Positions 26,671 to 35,839 are shown, numbered from the stretch's first letter. The stretch: DNA of 64,000 bases from an uncultured Lachnospiraceae bacterium (GCA_900551895.1 URXX01000001.1:124001-188000), one strand, 5' to 3'. The notes: a model not told the origin generated them from the letters alone. Made by a program: numbers and translations.

Positions 26671-26746
26671 AATGTGTCGAAATTGTGAACGGGGACGTAG
26701 TGAAATTGAAAAAGACTACGTCCCCGTTCACAATTTTTTCACATTT
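26670..26746. repeat. Long imperfect palindrome between convergent genes (REP-like and/or bidirectional terminator)
   Basis: A 22-bp perfect inverted repeat (26680-26701 and 26715-26736) around a 13-base loop has the GC-rich core GTGAACGGGGACGTAGT. It is extended by an outer AAATGTG/CACATTT pair after a 3x3 internal loop. T-runs on both strands would let it terminate both the Nudix and ABC-F genes. The GGGGACG core looks like repeats linked to REP-associated transposases, but only one copy is in this window. Confidence 0.75.
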
Positions 26747-28301
26747 AGATTATCTTCGTTGTCCATTTTGTGCAGTCCCAAACTTCGTTTACCACATCTC
26801 GATAGAATTCGGGTTCGTGGCAGATAAGCAGGACGCTTCCGCGGTACTCCTGAAGTGCGCGTTTTAATTCGTCTTTTGCGTCTACATCTAAATGGTTTGT
26901 AGGTTCGTCCAAAAGCAGTATATTTGTTTCGCGGTTGATAAGTTTGCAGAGGCGTACTTTCGCCTGCTCTCCACCGCTTAGAACACGCACCTGACTTTCG
27001 ATATGCTTTGTTGTCAGACCGCATTTTGCAAGGGCGGAGCGTACCTCATATTGAGTGAAAGAAGGAAATTCGCTCCAAATTTCTTCGATACAGGTTGTTG
27101 TATTGTTCTGTGCGGTTTCCTGCTCGAAATAACCGATTTGTAGGTTTTCCCCCAATTCAACGGAACCGTTAAGCGCAGGAATAAGACCGAGAATGCTTTT
27201 TAGCAGTGTCGTTTTTCCGATACCGTTTGCACCGACAAGGGCGATTTTTTGTCCGCGCTCCATAGCCAGCGTGAGCGGTTTGGAGAGCGGTTCGTCATAT
27301 CCGATAACAAGGTCTTTTGTCTCGAAAATATATTTTCCCGGAGTGCGTCCTGTTTTAAAGTGAAATTCAGGTTTCGGACGCTCGGCGGCAAGTTCGATCA
27401 TATCCATTTTGTCCAGTTTTTTCTGACGGGACATTGCCATGTTTCTTGTGGAAACACGTGCCTTGTTTCGTGCGACAAAGTCTTTTAATTCGCTGATTTC
27501 CTGCTGCTGACGTTTGTATGCCGCTTCTAATTGTGCTTTTTTCACTTCATAAACTTCTTGGAAATGTTCATAATCGCCAACGTATCTGTTTAATTGCTGA
27601 TTTTCCATATGATAAATAATGTTGATAACTTCATTTAAAAATGGTATATCGTGGGAAATAAGGATAAACGCATTTTCGTAGTCGATGAGATAGCGTTTCA
27701 GCCAGACAATATGGTCTTCATCTAAGTAGTTTGTAGGCTCGTCTAATAAAAGAATATCCGGTTTTTCTAATAAAAGTTTTGCGAGGAGGACCTTTGTTCG
27801 CTGTCCACCGCTTAAGTCTGTTACATCTCTGTCCAATCCGATATCCAATATGCCAAGAGCGCGGGCGACTTCCTCGACTTTGGCGTCAATGACATAAAAG
27901 TCATGTAAAGTCAGAGTATCCTGAATACTGCCGAGTTCGTCCATTAGTATCATCATTTCTTCTTCATCGGCATTGCCGAGGGAATCGCAGATATCATTCA
28001 TTTTCTGTTCCAATTCAAAAAGATAGGCAAAGGCGGATTTCAACACATCTCGGATTGTCATTCCTTTTTCCAAAACTGTGTGCTGGTCGAGATAACCTAC
28101 ACGGACATTTTTTGCCCATTCGATTTTTGCTTCGTCCGGCTGTAATTTGCCTGTTACAATATTTAAAAAAGTAGATTTTCCCTCTCCGTTTGCACCTACA
28201 AGACCGATGTGTTCGCCTTTTAATAAACGGAAGGAAACGTCCTCAAAAATAGCACGGTCACCGAAACCGTGTGATAAATGTTCAACGTTTAATATGCTCA
28301 T
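26745..28301 (-). CDS. ABC-F family ATP-binding protein (YkpA/YbiT-like)
   Basis: The 518-residue protein has two ABC domains and no membrane segment. The first has GLVGANGEGKST, DLSGGQRTKVLLAK and LLDEPTNYLD; the second has ALVGANGIGKTT, VLSGGEQAKVRLCK and LLDEPTNHLD. A charged linker with a long coiled region (about 240-290) lies between them. ABC-F proteins act on the ribosome as translation factors or antibiotic protectors; this layout fits the housekeeping YkpA/YbiT group more than resistance types. The ATG at 28301 has AAGGAG 6 bases upstream and is preferred over the upstream in-frame start at 28322. Confidence 0.88.
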   Translation of the reverse strand: MSILNVEHLSHGFGDRAIFEDVSFRLLKGEHIGLVGANGEGKSTFLNIVTGKLQPDEAKIEWAKNVRVGYLDQHTVLEKGMTIRDVLKSAFAYLFELEQKMNDICDSLGNADEEEMMILMDELGSIQDTLTLHDFYVIDAKVEEVARALGILDIGLDRDVTDLSGGQRTKVLLAKLLLEKPDILLLDEPTNYLDEDHIVWLKRYLIDYENAFILISHDIPFLNEVINIIYHMENQQLNRYVGDYEHFQEVYEVKKAQLEAAYKRQQQEISELKDFVARNKARVSTRNMAMSRQKKLDKMDMIELAAERPKPEFHFKTGRTPGKYIFETKDLVIGYDEPLSKPLTLAMERGQKIALVGANGIGKTTLLKSILGLIPALNGSVELGENLQIGYFEQETAQNNTTTCIEEIWSEFPSFTQYEVRSALAKCGLTTKHIESQVRVLSGGEQAKVRLCKLINRETNILLLDEPTNHLDVDAKDELKRALQEYRGSVLLICHEPEFYRDVVNEVWDCTKWTTKII

Positions 28302-28383
28302 AGATAACTCCTTAATGTACATTCGTTTTCTATCCTATTTTACATGATAAACGTCTTTTTGTCATCAGGAATTATGTAAATGA

Positions 28384-28401
28384 GGACACCCGAAGGTGTC
28401 C
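28384..28401 (-). terminator. UUCG-loop terminator after the CotF-like genes
   Basis: On the minus strand GGACACC-TTCG-GGTGTCC forms a 7-bp stem with a very stable C(UUCG)G loop. The following sequence is only moderately T-rich. Confidence 0.65.
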
Positions 28402-28408
28402 CGATATA

Positions 28409-28666
28409 CTATCTCATTGTTCCCTGTGTCAAAACGGATTTGACGTGCTGTTTTTCTTCGGCTGTTGCTTTGGCAGCAGGAACATAATAACTTTTTTCAC
28501 GGGCAATGTGATAAAGTTTTTCCTGTGACATTTCACATTCGTTGCGAAGTTGTTTTAAACATTGTTTTAATTCTTTGTTTTCTGTTTGCGGAATCATTTC
28601 CCCAAACATTTTTAATTCACCGTTTACGCCTACAAGGGCATCGGATACCATTGTTTTCTCGTCCAT
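28409..28666 (-). CDS. Spore coat CotF-like protein
   Basis: The 85-residue helical protein (SDALVGVNGELKMFGEMIPQ, then LKQCLKQLRNECEMSQEKLYHIAREKSYYVP) matches the C-terminal half of CotF-type coat proteins. The ATG has TAGGAGG 7 bases upstream. A 60-residue partner with the other half lies 10 bases upstream in the same operon, a split common in clostridia. A ferritin-like helical fold is likely. Confidence 0.72.
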   Translation of the reverse strand: MDEKTMVSDALVGVNGELKMFGEMIPQTENKELKQCLKQLRNECEMSQEKLYHIAREKSYYVPAAKATAEEKQHVKSVLTQGTMR

Positions 28667-28676
28667 AATTGTCCTC

Positions 28677-28859
28677 CTATAAGAATTTTAGCAATTCCTG
28701 TTTGTTTTTCATTGCACTGTCAGCGCTGTCCTGAAAAAGTTTTTTGATTTCAGGGTCCTGTGCAAAAGATGCGTAGTCAGTCATTTTGCAGTGGGTTGTG
28801 GAATATCCGCCGACAAGGTGGCGAAGGTTTTGTAAATCCAAAATTGAGATGTCTTCCAT
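28677..28859 (-). CDS. Short spore coat CotF-like protein
   Basis: The 60-residue protein contains ISILDLQNLRHLVGGYSTTH and a helix ending KNKQELLKFL, resembling the N-terminal half of CotF family proteins. The ATG follows AAGGAGG by 8 bases. It precedes the 85-residue CotF-like gene in a two-gene operon. I could not identify a clear sporulation sigma promoter in the short upstream region. Confidence 0.65.
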   Translation of the reverse strand: MEDISILDLQNLRHLVGGYSTTHCKMTDYASFAQDPEIKKLFQDSADSAMKNKQELLKFL

Positions 28860-28923
28860 TGTGTTTTCCTCCTTAATATATAGTCATTATCTGACAAAGG
28901 TAGTATGGCTTATTTAAGAAAAA

Positions 28924-29631
28924 CTATTCACTCATCAGTCGGGAAGTGTGAATGAAAGCCGAAAATAATTTTCGCATGGCAGGTGTGGAGCGGTACATTG
29001 CTTCAGGATGCCACTGGATGCCGACGGCAAAAGAATAGTCGGTAAGTTCAATTCCTTCAATAATTCCGTCAGAGGTGTGGGCGGAGGCGATAAGTCCTTT
29101 TCCAGTCATATCCACAGCCTGATGATGAAAACTGTTTGTAAAAATGATTTTTCCGACAAGCCTGTGCAGGAGAGAACCGGATTTTACAATTACCTTATGA
29201 CTGATGTCTTTTCGGGCAGAATGCTGCATATGATTGATGCAATCTTTTTGTTTTAGAGAAATATCTTGACAGATTGTTCCGCCGCAGGCAACATTTAACA
29301 ATTGCATTCCTCTGCATATGGCTAGTATAGGTTTACCGCTTAAAAGAACGTTTCGCATAAAACGGAGTTGAAAAATATCGAGGGTGATGTCCGTCTTTCC
29401 CAGTTTGTCCAACGGTTCCTGCCCGAAAAGAAGCGGGGTAATATCTTCGCCTCCACAGAATAGAAAGCCGTCGCAGAGGGAAATATATTCGGAAATGGCA
29501 GTGTTTGATTTTACGAGAGGAACGATTAAGGGAAGCCCGCCGGAATAGCGGACGGATTGAATATAAGCATTTGTTACGAACTGTCTGTTCTCTGTGAGTC
29601 CGCAGACAATAATGGCAATTTTAGGTTTCAT
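28924..29631 (-). CDS. Class I glutamine amidotransferase-like gamma-glutamyl hydrolase (PuuD-like)
   Basis: The 235-residue protein belongs to the gamma-glutamyl-gamma-aminobutyrate hydrolase family: FLFCGGEDITP, the nucleophile Cys in AICRGMQLLNVACGG, and the catalytic His-Glu in GIQWHPEA. The ATG at 29631 (MKPKIAII) fits the family start; the longer frame to 29682 would run into the divergent promoter region. The ribosome site is weak (AAAAGGAAAAAG). It is divergent from an M19 dipeptidase, so the two may share control and act in gamma-glutamyl or dipeptide turnover. Confidence 0.85.
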   Translation of the reverse strand: MKPKIAIIVCGLTENRQFVTNAYIQSVRYSGGLPLIVPLVKSNTAISEYISLCDGFLFCGGEDITPLLFGQEPLDKLGKTDITLDIFQLRFMRNVLLSGKPILAICRGMQLLNVACGGTICQDISLKQKDCINHMQHSARKDISHKVIVKSGSLLHRLVGKIIFTNSFHHQAVDMTGKGLIASAHTSDGIIEGIELTDYSFAVGIQWHPEAMYRSTPAMRKLFSAFIHTSRLMSE

Positions 29632-29698
29632 GTTGTTTCTTTTTCCTTTTTTGTATAGTATATACCATAAGCGAAAAAACATACCGGAGGAAAGGATA

Positions 29699-30664
29699 AT
29701 GGAAAAATTAATTGATTTGCACTGTGATACGATTTGGAGATTAACGGATGCCGGAGAAAAAGTTACGTTGGGGAAAAATTCTTTCTGTGTAAATATAGAC
29801 GAGATGAAACAGGCGGGAACAATGGCTCAGTTTTTTGCCTGTTTTGTAGATGCAAACTGGTTTACTAAAGAGGAGAAATACGAAGAGGGTTACGTCTGTA
29901 TCAAACAAATGATCAAGCGTATGCGAAAAGAAGTGGGCGATTTTTCGGAACAGATTGCATTTGCAAAAAGCGGAGAGGAGATAGAAGAAAATAGAGGGAA
30001 CGGAAAAATCTCCGCAGTTCTCACAGTAGAGGAGGGCGGTGTATTAAACGGAAAAATAGAACGTATAGAAGAACTTTATAAAGAGGGAATCAGACTAATA
30101 ACCATTTTATGGAATTATGAAAATTGTATCGGCTATCCGAACAGCAGGAAATCCGAAATTATGGGAAAAGGATTAAAACGGTTTGGGTTTGAAATTGTGG
30201 AGAAAATGAATGAGAGAGGAATGCTTATTGATGTGTCGCATTTGTCGGACGGAGGTTTTTGGGACGTACTAAAGACAAGCAGATATCCGGTTGTTGCGTC
30301 ACATTCAAATGCGAGAGAAATTTGTCCCCACCCGAGAAATATGACGGATAAGATGATAAAGGCGCTTGCCGAAAAAGGGGGCGTTATCGGAATAAATTTT
30401 TATCCGGATTTTATCAGGCAAAACGGAAGAGCCTGTGTGGAAGATGTGGTGACACATATTCGTCATATCGTAAGTGTAGGGGGAATGGACAGTGTATGCA
30501 TCGGAACAGATTTTGACGGGTTCTCGGGAGAGAGCATAGAAATAGAGAGAGCAGGGCAGATGTATTTGCTTTATCATGCCCTGAAAAGAGTGGGATTTAC
30601 GGAGAAACAGATAGAAAAAATCCGTTGGGAAAACGCAATGCGTGTAATAAAAGAAGTGATATAA
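29699..30664 (+). CDS. Membrane dipeptidase, peptidase family M19
   Basis: The 321-residue protein is a zinc dipeptidase of the renal dipeptidase family. The metal site LIDLHCDTIW at the N-terminus, the bridging Glu in VLTVEEGGVL, IDVSHLSD, VVASHSNAREICPHPRN and the late CIGTDFDGF are all present. Such enzymes cleave dipeptides, including D-amino-acid ones. There is no signal peptide, so it is probably cytosolic. The ATG at 29699 has GGAGG 8 bases upstream; the frame is open upstream but overlaps the divergent gene. Confidence 0.93.
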   Translation: MEKLIDLHCDTIWRLTDAGEKVTLGKNSFCVNIDEMKQAGTMAQFFACFVDANWFTKEEKYEEGYVCIKQMIKRMRKEVGDFSEQIAFAKSGEEIEENRGNGKISAVLTVEEGGVLNGKIERIEELYKEGIRLITILWNYENCIGYPNSRKSEIMGKGLKRFGFEIVEKMNERGMLIDVSHLSDGGFWDVLKTSRYPVVASHSNAREICPHPRNMTDKMIKALAEKGGVIGINFYPDFIRQNGRACVEDVVTHIRHIVSVGGMDSVCIGTDFDGFSGESIEIERAGQMYLLYHALKRVGFTEKQIEKIRWENAMRVIKEVI

Positions 30665-30692
30665 TTGTAATATAAATGTAACAAAAAGTGTG

Positions 30693-30721
30693 TTGACAGT
30701 GCTGCACACTTTTATTAAAAT
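30693..30721 (+). promoter_or_regulatory. Promoter of the GntR/ABC operon
   Basis: TTGACA, a 17-base spacer and TAAAAT. An ACACTT/AAGTGT inverted repeat spans the -10 region. Confidence 0.75.
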
Positions 30722-30725
30722 ATAA

Positions 30726-30748
30726 GTGTACTAACGGTAATAGTACAC
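30726..30748 (+). promoter_or_regulatory. YtrA-type GntR operator
   Basis: GTGTACTA, a 7-base spacer and TAGTACAC form a perfect 8-bp inverted repeat right at the expected transcription start. The GTGTACTA half-site is as known for YtrA-subfamily regulators, and the first gene downstream encodes one, so this is a probable autoregulatory operator. Confidence 0.72.
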
Positions 30749-30772
30749 GCTAAACGGTAGAAAGGAGAAAAT

Positions 30773-31147
30773 ATGATTGCAATTGATTATCAAAATAGAA
30801 AGCCGATTTATGAACAGATAGTAGAAAAATTTCAAATGCTGATCCTAAAAGAAATTTTGCCTTCAGGAAGTCAGATGCCGTCTGTGCGTTCTTTGGCAGT
30901 AGAACTTTCTATCAATCCCAATACAATTCAGAAAGCATATACAACTCTTGAACAGCAGGGATATATATATTCTATAAAGGGGCGGGGAAATTTTGTCGCG
31001 GAAAGCACTGAGTTGAAGGAGCAGAAAAAGAAGTCCTTTTCAGAGAAGATAAGACAACTTGTTATGGAAGGAATCGAACTTGGAATTTCTCAAAAAGAAT
31101 GTGCGTATATGTTTGAGAACTGCTGGAAGGAGGAGAGTTGTTCATGA
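30773..31147 (+). CDS. GntR-family regulator, YtrA subfamily
   Basis: The 124-residue protein is short, as in the YtrA subgroup: a GntR winged helix (PIYEQIVEKFQMLILKE, then MPSVRSLAVELSINPNTIQK and TLEQQGYIYSIKGRGNFV) with a short C-terminal helix pair and no large effector domain. YtrA-type repressors control adjacent ABC exporters and often respond to cell-wall antibiotics. It overlaps the ABC ATPase gene by 4 bases (ATGA). Confidence 0.9.
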   Translation: MIAIDYQNRKPIYEQIVEKFQMLILKEILPSGSQMPSVRSLAVELSINPNTIQKAYTTLEQQGYIYSIKGRGNFVAESTELKEQKKKSFSEKIRQLVMEGIELGISQKECAYMFENCWKEESCS

Positions 31148-32046
31148 TTGAAGTGCGAAATGTCTGCAAAGCATTTGATGAGATTAAGGCGATAGACCAT
31201 GCGACAACGAAGATTATGGAAGGACAGATTTTTGGTCTTGTCGGAAGTAACGGAGCGGGGAAGAGTACATTTCTCAGAATGCTAAGCGGGGTATTAAAGG
31301 CTGATGAAGGGGAGATATTGATTGACGGAAAGGGCGTTTATGAAAATACAGAAGTAAAAGAAAATATTTGCTTTTTATCCGACGTTGCCTATTTTCCGGC
31401 GAATGCAACAGGGAAAATTATGCGTGACTATTACGCGATGTTTTATAAGAATTTTGATACTTCCCAGTTTGATAAATTGGCAGAAAAGTTTCAGCTGGAT
31501 ATCTATCGAAAAATCAGTACATTTTCAAAAGGAATGCAGAAACAGATGTCCATGCTGTTGGGAGTGTGTACAAATACAAAATATTTGTTTTGTGATGAAA
31601 CATTTGACGGTCTTGATCCGGTTATGCGTCAAGCGGTAAAAAGTCTGTTTGCCTCAGAGGTAATGAATCGAGGATTTACACCTATTATTGCTTCGCATAA
31701 TCTGCGTGAGTTAGAAGATATTTGTGACAGTATAGGACTTTTACATAAAGGTGGAATTTTGTTTACAAAAGATTTGGAAAATATGAAATTTCATATTCAT
31801 AAAGTGCAGTGTGTTATTACAAATCCGGTGAAAGAAGAAAGGCTTCTTGCGGAACTGGATGTGCTTTACCATGAGAAACAAGGTTCTGTTTTAAGTTTTA
31901 TTTCAAGGGGAACAAGAGAAGAAATTATGGAAAGAGTTGAAGAAAAAGAGCCTGTTTTCATGGAAACCGTGCCGCTTTCTCTTGAAGAAATCTTTATCAG
32001 TGAAATGGAGGTGGAAGGATATGATGTCAAAAATTTCCTATTCTAA
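31144..32046 (+). CDS. ABC transporter ATP-binding protein
   Basis: The 300-residue ATPase has Walker A GLVGSNGAGKST, a signature region TFSKGMQKQMSMLLGV (a variant of LSGGQ), Walker B YLFCDETFDGLDP and a C-terminal extension (about 220-300). The variant signature and DET Walker B resemble YtrB/YxdL-like exporters. The ATG at 31144 is chosen because it sits 10 bases after AAGGAGG and overlaps the GntR stop as ATGA. It works with the permease encoded next. Confidence 0.9.
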   Translation: MIEVRNVCKAFDEIKAIDHATTKIMEGQIFGLVGSNGAGKSTFLRMLSGVLKADEGEILIDGKGVYENTEVKENICFLSDVAYFPANATGKIMRDYYAMFYKNFDTSQFDKLAEKFQLDIYRKISTFSKGMQKQMSMLLGVCTNTKYLFCDETFDGLDPVMRQAVKSLFASEVMNRGFTPIIASHNLRELEDICDSIGLLHKGGILFTKDLENMKFHIHKVQCVITNPVKEERLLAELDVLYHEKQGSVLSFISRGTREEIMERVEEKEPVFMETVPLSLEEIFISEMEVEGYDVKNFLF

Positions 32047-34021
32047 ATTGATAAGGGAGGATATAAAGAAAAGGGCATGGCTTTTACTTCTGTCCATTAC
32101 TGTTTTTGTTATCATTATTCCCATATTAAGCGCCATTCAGATAGAAGGGGTATTGCCGGGAGGAGTAAGCAGCACTTATACGAATTGGAAAGATGTCCAG
32201 AGTTGGTTTGTGACAGAAATGGGATTTTCTAACAAATATATATGGTTTGCCATTTGTGCAGGAGGAATTTTAAGTGCGATAACTTCCTTTTCTTATCTGC
32301 ACTCAAAGAAGCAAATTGATTTTTACCATTGTCTTCCGGTAAAAAGGGAAACGTGGTATTTTGTAAACTGTATAAGCGGAATCGTTCAGATTATTGTGCC
32401 ATATGTTATCGGTTATATTTTGATGCTGATTATCGGAGGAATGAAAGGGGTTGCAAGTCCGAAGCTTATTCATCAGAGCGGTATTGTTATGGGAATCACG
32501 ATACTTATCTTCTTGTTGATATATGGGACAACATCTTTGGCTATGATACTTACGGGAAAACTTCTTGTAGGTATGCTTGGAGCAACAATATTTCTGATGT
32601 GGGGTTCTGTAATTGTGGCATTGAAAAATTATACAATGTTACAATTATTTGAGAACTATATGACGGAAGAAACGGTGGTAGGTTTTGTTGAAAACATGAT
32701 AGGCGGTGGCGGCTGGTATTCCCCTATATTGATTTGGGAAAGAATAAAGAATTATAATCATTTAGGAAAATCGATGTTTCCGATTGTTATGGCGATGATT
32801 TTGGCAATTATACTTATTTTTACTGTAGGACTTTTCGCTTTTAAGAAAAGAAGAATGGAAAATGTAGGAAAAGCCATTGTTTTTTCAAAAGTAGAATCTC
32901 TCGTACAGATTGTTATTACAGTGACGTCGGGAATGTTTTTTGCCGTTATCGTAAGCAGCCAAAATCAGGTAAAAGGAATGAAAGTCGGCTGGATGTACGG
33001 TATAGCGATGATTTCCGTAGTAATTATTTATGGTGTGATTTCTTTTATTTATCACGGAGATATACGGATGCTGTTTCAGAAGAAGATACCGCTTTGTATC
33101 TGTATGGCAGTAACACTTGGCACTTTGACAATAGTCAGATTTGATGTTTTGGGATATGATAAGTATATGCCGGATAAGAACAAAATTAAAATGATGGCGG
33201 TAGACTCTTATGATGTAAATTATCTGTTGAATTATCGAAGCCAGTGGGAAAATTTGGATTACAAGGGGCAGTTGGCAAAATTAAAAACAGAGGAGTTTAA
33301 TGATATATATGATTTAATAGAAGAAAGTGTTCGTGGAAAAAATGATGACGATACAGAGAAATCAATTATCAACGTCGGTTATTATTTGAACAGCGGAAGA
33401 AAGGTTTATAGGAGTTATCAGGTTGATGAAGAAAAACTGTTTCGCTGTATAGATAAAATGATGTTGGACGAACAATATAAAAGTGCAGTGTTAAACGTAG
33501 GGGAGATAGATGCGTCTAAAATAAACAGTATTCATTTTGAAAATATAAGAACGGAAAATCTTCCTCTTCAATTAAATGAAAAGGAACGGGAAGATTTATT
33601 TGATGCCTATTGTAAGGATATGGAGAAATACCCTCTGTCGGAGATTGTAGATGGAGAAATAGTAGGCAGGTTGTACTGCAAAGGGCATGGAGAAGAGCGT
33701 GTTTTATATGTTTTTGAAGAATATCAAACCTTTATTGATACATTGAGAAAATACTGTGAAGTTCCTAATAAAATTACACAGCAAGAGGTAAAATCTATTA
33801 CGATAGAGGATTACAGAAAGCCGAACAACATGAAAGATATAACAATCCAGCCGGAAGACACAGAGAAGATACAAAGTATATTAGACAGTCTGACTTATAC
33901 GGAGATTGGAACATCCAGTGGAGAAACAGAACCAAATCTTTATGTTACGGTTGTCACGGAAAACGGAATTACAAGTGCTTTTATAAAGAAAAATGAGATA
34001 CCAAAATTTTTAAATGAATAA
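32021..34021 (+). CDS. ABC transporter permease with large soluble C-terminal domain
   Basis: The 666-residue protein has about nine membrane segments in residues 1-380 (starting near RAWLLLLSITVFVIIIPIL) and a long soluble part to the end. It resembles ABC-2-type permeases encoded with YtrA-like regulators. The soluble domain has no catalytic motif I recognise. The ATG at 32021 follows TGGAGG and overlaps the ATPase gene by 26 bases; the longer frame from 31937 is unlikely. The substrate is unknown; peptide antibiotics or lipids are typical for the family. Confidence 0.75.
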   Translation: MMSKISYSKLIREDIKKRAWLLLLSITVFVIIIPILSAIQIEGVLPGGVSSTYTNWKDVQSWFVTEMGFSNKYIWFAICAGGILSAITSFSYLHSKKQIDFYHCLPVKRETWYFVNCISGIVQIIVPYVIGYILMLIIGGMKGVASPKLIHQSGIVMGITILIFLLIYGTTSLAMILTGKLLVGMLGATIFLMWGSVIVALKNYTMLQLFENYMTEETVVGFVENMIGGGGWYSPILIWERIKNYNHLGKSMFPIVMAMILAIILIFTVGLFAFKKRRMENVGKAIVFSKVESLVQIVITVTSGMFFAVIVSSQNQVKGMKVGWMYGIAMISVVIIYGVISFIYHGDIRMLFQKKIPLCICMAVTLGTLTIVRFDVLGYDKYMPDKNKIKMMAVDSYDVNYLLNYRSQWENLDYKGQLAKLKTEEFNDIYDLIEESVRGKNDDDTEKSIINVGYYLNSGRKVYRSYQVDEEKLFRCIDKMMLDEQYKSAVLNVGEIDASKINSIHFENIRTENLPLQLNEKEREDLFDAYCKDMEKYPLSEIVDGEIVGRLYCKGHGEERVLYVFEEYQTFIDTLRKYCEVPNKITQQEVKSITIEDYRKPNNMKDITIQPEDTEKIQSILDSLTYTEIGTSSGETEPNLYVTVVTENGITSAFIKKNEIPKFLNE

Positions 34022-34038
34022 AGAAAAGGGGAATACAA

Positions 34039-35301
34039 ATGAAAAATACAAGGGGAAGAAAACGTAGAAATAGAAGACGGATAATACTGATTTGCAAAAT
34101 AGTGATTTGCCTTGCAATTTGCGTGGGAGTAGTATTTGGACTGAAAGCGGCGGCAGAAACGGTTTTACGTAAAGAAAGTAAAATAATTTTAAAACCGGTA
34201 GACACAGAAATGCGGGAAGGGGAGAAAGTACCGGAAATTAAAGCCAATATCACAGTAGAAGGAGATCAGGAAACGGTATTGGATAAAAAATCGGGAAAAA
34301 CAGTGGGAGATTTAACTGCTGAATTAAAAAGGGGAGAAAATTACGAGGTCGTTTGCGGGACAGACGGAAAGACAGAAGGAAAATTTTCGGTGAAAATTGT
34401 TCTGAAAAAAGAGATAGAAAAGAAATTGCAGGAGGAATGGAAAGGAAAAGTATCCATTCAGACGGAAACTTCCACTCTGCTTGTGAAAAATGCTATGGGT
34501 GATTGGGAAGGTAAGAAATTTAAAAAGACAGACGGACAGTATGCCGTGAACGAATTTTTGAAATTAAAAGACGGAACATACTATTTCGATGAAAACGGGG
34601 AGAAAGTAACAGGAAAGAAGACAATAGGTATTAAAGAATGTGTATTTTCGGAAGAAGGAAAATTGCAGTCAGAGAAATTTGTCGGAATAGATCCGTCCAA
34701 ACCAATGATAGCGCTTACATTTGATGACGGACCGGGAGCGGAAGCGGGAAGAATTTTAGATGTATTAGAGAAATATAACGCTCGGGCAACATTTTTTATG
34801 GTAGGACCTAAAGTAAATACATATCCGGAAACCGTAAAAAGAATTGCAGAATTAAACTGTGAGTTAGGCAATCACTCTACAAATCACCCAAAATTGACGA
34901 AATTGGATGCGGCGGGTATCCAAAAAGAAATACAGACAACAACAGATGCCATAGCAAAAGCGACAGGAGGAAAGAAACCTACTGTTATGCGTCCGCCTTT
35001 TGGAGCGGTAAACGAAACGGTAAAACAGACAGTAGGACTTCCGATTATTATGTGGTCGGTGGACACGTTGGATTGGAAGACGAGAAATACACAGGCAACT
35101 ATTGACAGTGTGTTAAAGAATGCAAAAGACGGAAGCGTTATTTTAATGCACGATATTCATAAACCTTCGGTAGATGCCGCAGTGCAGTTGATTCCGAAAT
35201 TGATTGAAAAAGGGTATCAGTTGGTGACAGTAAGCGAGTTAGCCGAGGCGAGAGGAATCCATTTGGAAAACGGTGTAAAATATTCTCAGTTTTACCGATA
35301 G
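34039..35301 (+). CDS. Polysaccharide deacetylase (NodB domain), membrane-anchored
   Basis: The 420-residue protein has a basic N-terminus and one membrane anchor (about 17-38), a long outer region (40-215) with Ig-like and cell-wall-repeat-like parts (DGTYYFDENGEKVTGKKT), and a C-terminal NodB domain. The NodB motifs are complete: TFDDGPGAEAG, GNHSTNHPKL (metal His pair), RPPFGAVN, WSVDTLDW and LMHDIHK. Such enzymes deacetylate GlcNAc in peptidoglycan or other wall polymers, often giving lysozyme resistance. It starts 17 bases after the ABC permease and may be in that operon, which would fit an envelope-stress response. Confidence 0.9.
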   Translation: MKNTRGRKRRNRRRIILICKIVICLAICVGVVFGLKAAAETVLRKESKIILKPVDTEMREGEKVPEIKANITVEGDQETVLDKKSGKTVGDLTAELKRGENYEVVCGTDGKTEGKFSVKIVLKKEIEKKLQEEWKGKVSIQTETSTLLVKNAMGDWEGKKFKKTDGQYAVNEFLKLKDGTYYFDENGEKVTGKKTIGIKECVFSEEGKLQSEKFVGIDPSKPMIALTFDDGPGAEAGRILDVLEKYNARATFFMVGPKVNTYPETVKRIAELNCELGNHSTNHPKLTKLDAAGIQKEIQTTTDAIAKATGGKKPTVMRPPFGAVNETVKQTVGLPIIMWSVDTLDWKTRNTQATIDSVLKNAKDGSVILMHDIHKPSVDAAVQLIPKLIEKGYQLVTVSELAEARGIHLENGVKYSQFYR

Positions 35302-35303
35302 AG

Positions 35304-35335
35304 AAAAAGATTGTGCAGTTTTGCACAGTCTTTTT
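35304..35335 (+). terminator. Terminator after the polysaccharide deacetylase
   Basis: AAAAAGATTGTGCA and TGCACAGTCTTTTT pair with one G-U, loop GTTT. Confidence 0.85.
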
Positions 35336-35407
35336 TGATGCTCTCGAATAGAAAGACAACGTATGGACATAATATGTTAAAAAGAAATATTTTGGGAGGC
35401 TTAATGT

Positions 35408-35839
35408 ATGGTTGGATTTCTTATCGCTTTGCTGTCGGGGGCGTTGATGAGTGTGCAGGGTGTGTTTAATACACAGGTAACGAAAACAACGGGAATGTGG
35501 GTGTCGAATGCGTGGGTGCAGTTGACGGCATTTTTGTTTTGTGCAACGGCATGGTTTTTGGCAGGCAGAGACAATGTGATGACGATTGCGAAAGTTGAAC
35601 CGAAATATGTTCTTCTCGGCGGTGTGATCGGAGCGGGAATTACATGGACGGTTATTAAAAGTATGGAGCAGTTAGGACCGGCGAAAGCGGTACTGCTTAT
35701 CGTTATTTCTCAGTTGATTATTGCCTATGTAATTGAACTGCTTGGATTGTTTGGAGTAGAAAAGCAACCGTTTGAGTGGAGACGTGTAATCGGTATGATA
35801 ATTGCCCTTGTGGGAGTAGGAATTTTCCAGTGGAAGTAG
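35408..35839 (+). CDS. DMT-superfamily membrane protein (YdcZ/DUF606-like)
   Basis: The 143-residue protein has five hydrophobic segments and the pattern FLIALLSGALMSVQGVFNTQ, GGVIGAGITW and LGPAKAVLLIVISQLIIAY, as in half-size DMT proteins of the YdcZ/DUF606 group. These probably act as dimers; substrates are unknown. It sits alone between a terminator and the comEA promoter. Confidence 0.82.
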   Translation: MVGFLIALLSGALMSVQGVFNTQVTKTTGMWVSNAWVQLTAFLFCATAWFLAGRDNVMTIAKVEPKYVLLGGVIGAGITWTVIKSMEQLGPAKAVLLIVISQLIIAYVIELLGLFGVEKQPFEWRRVIGMIIALVGVGIFQWK

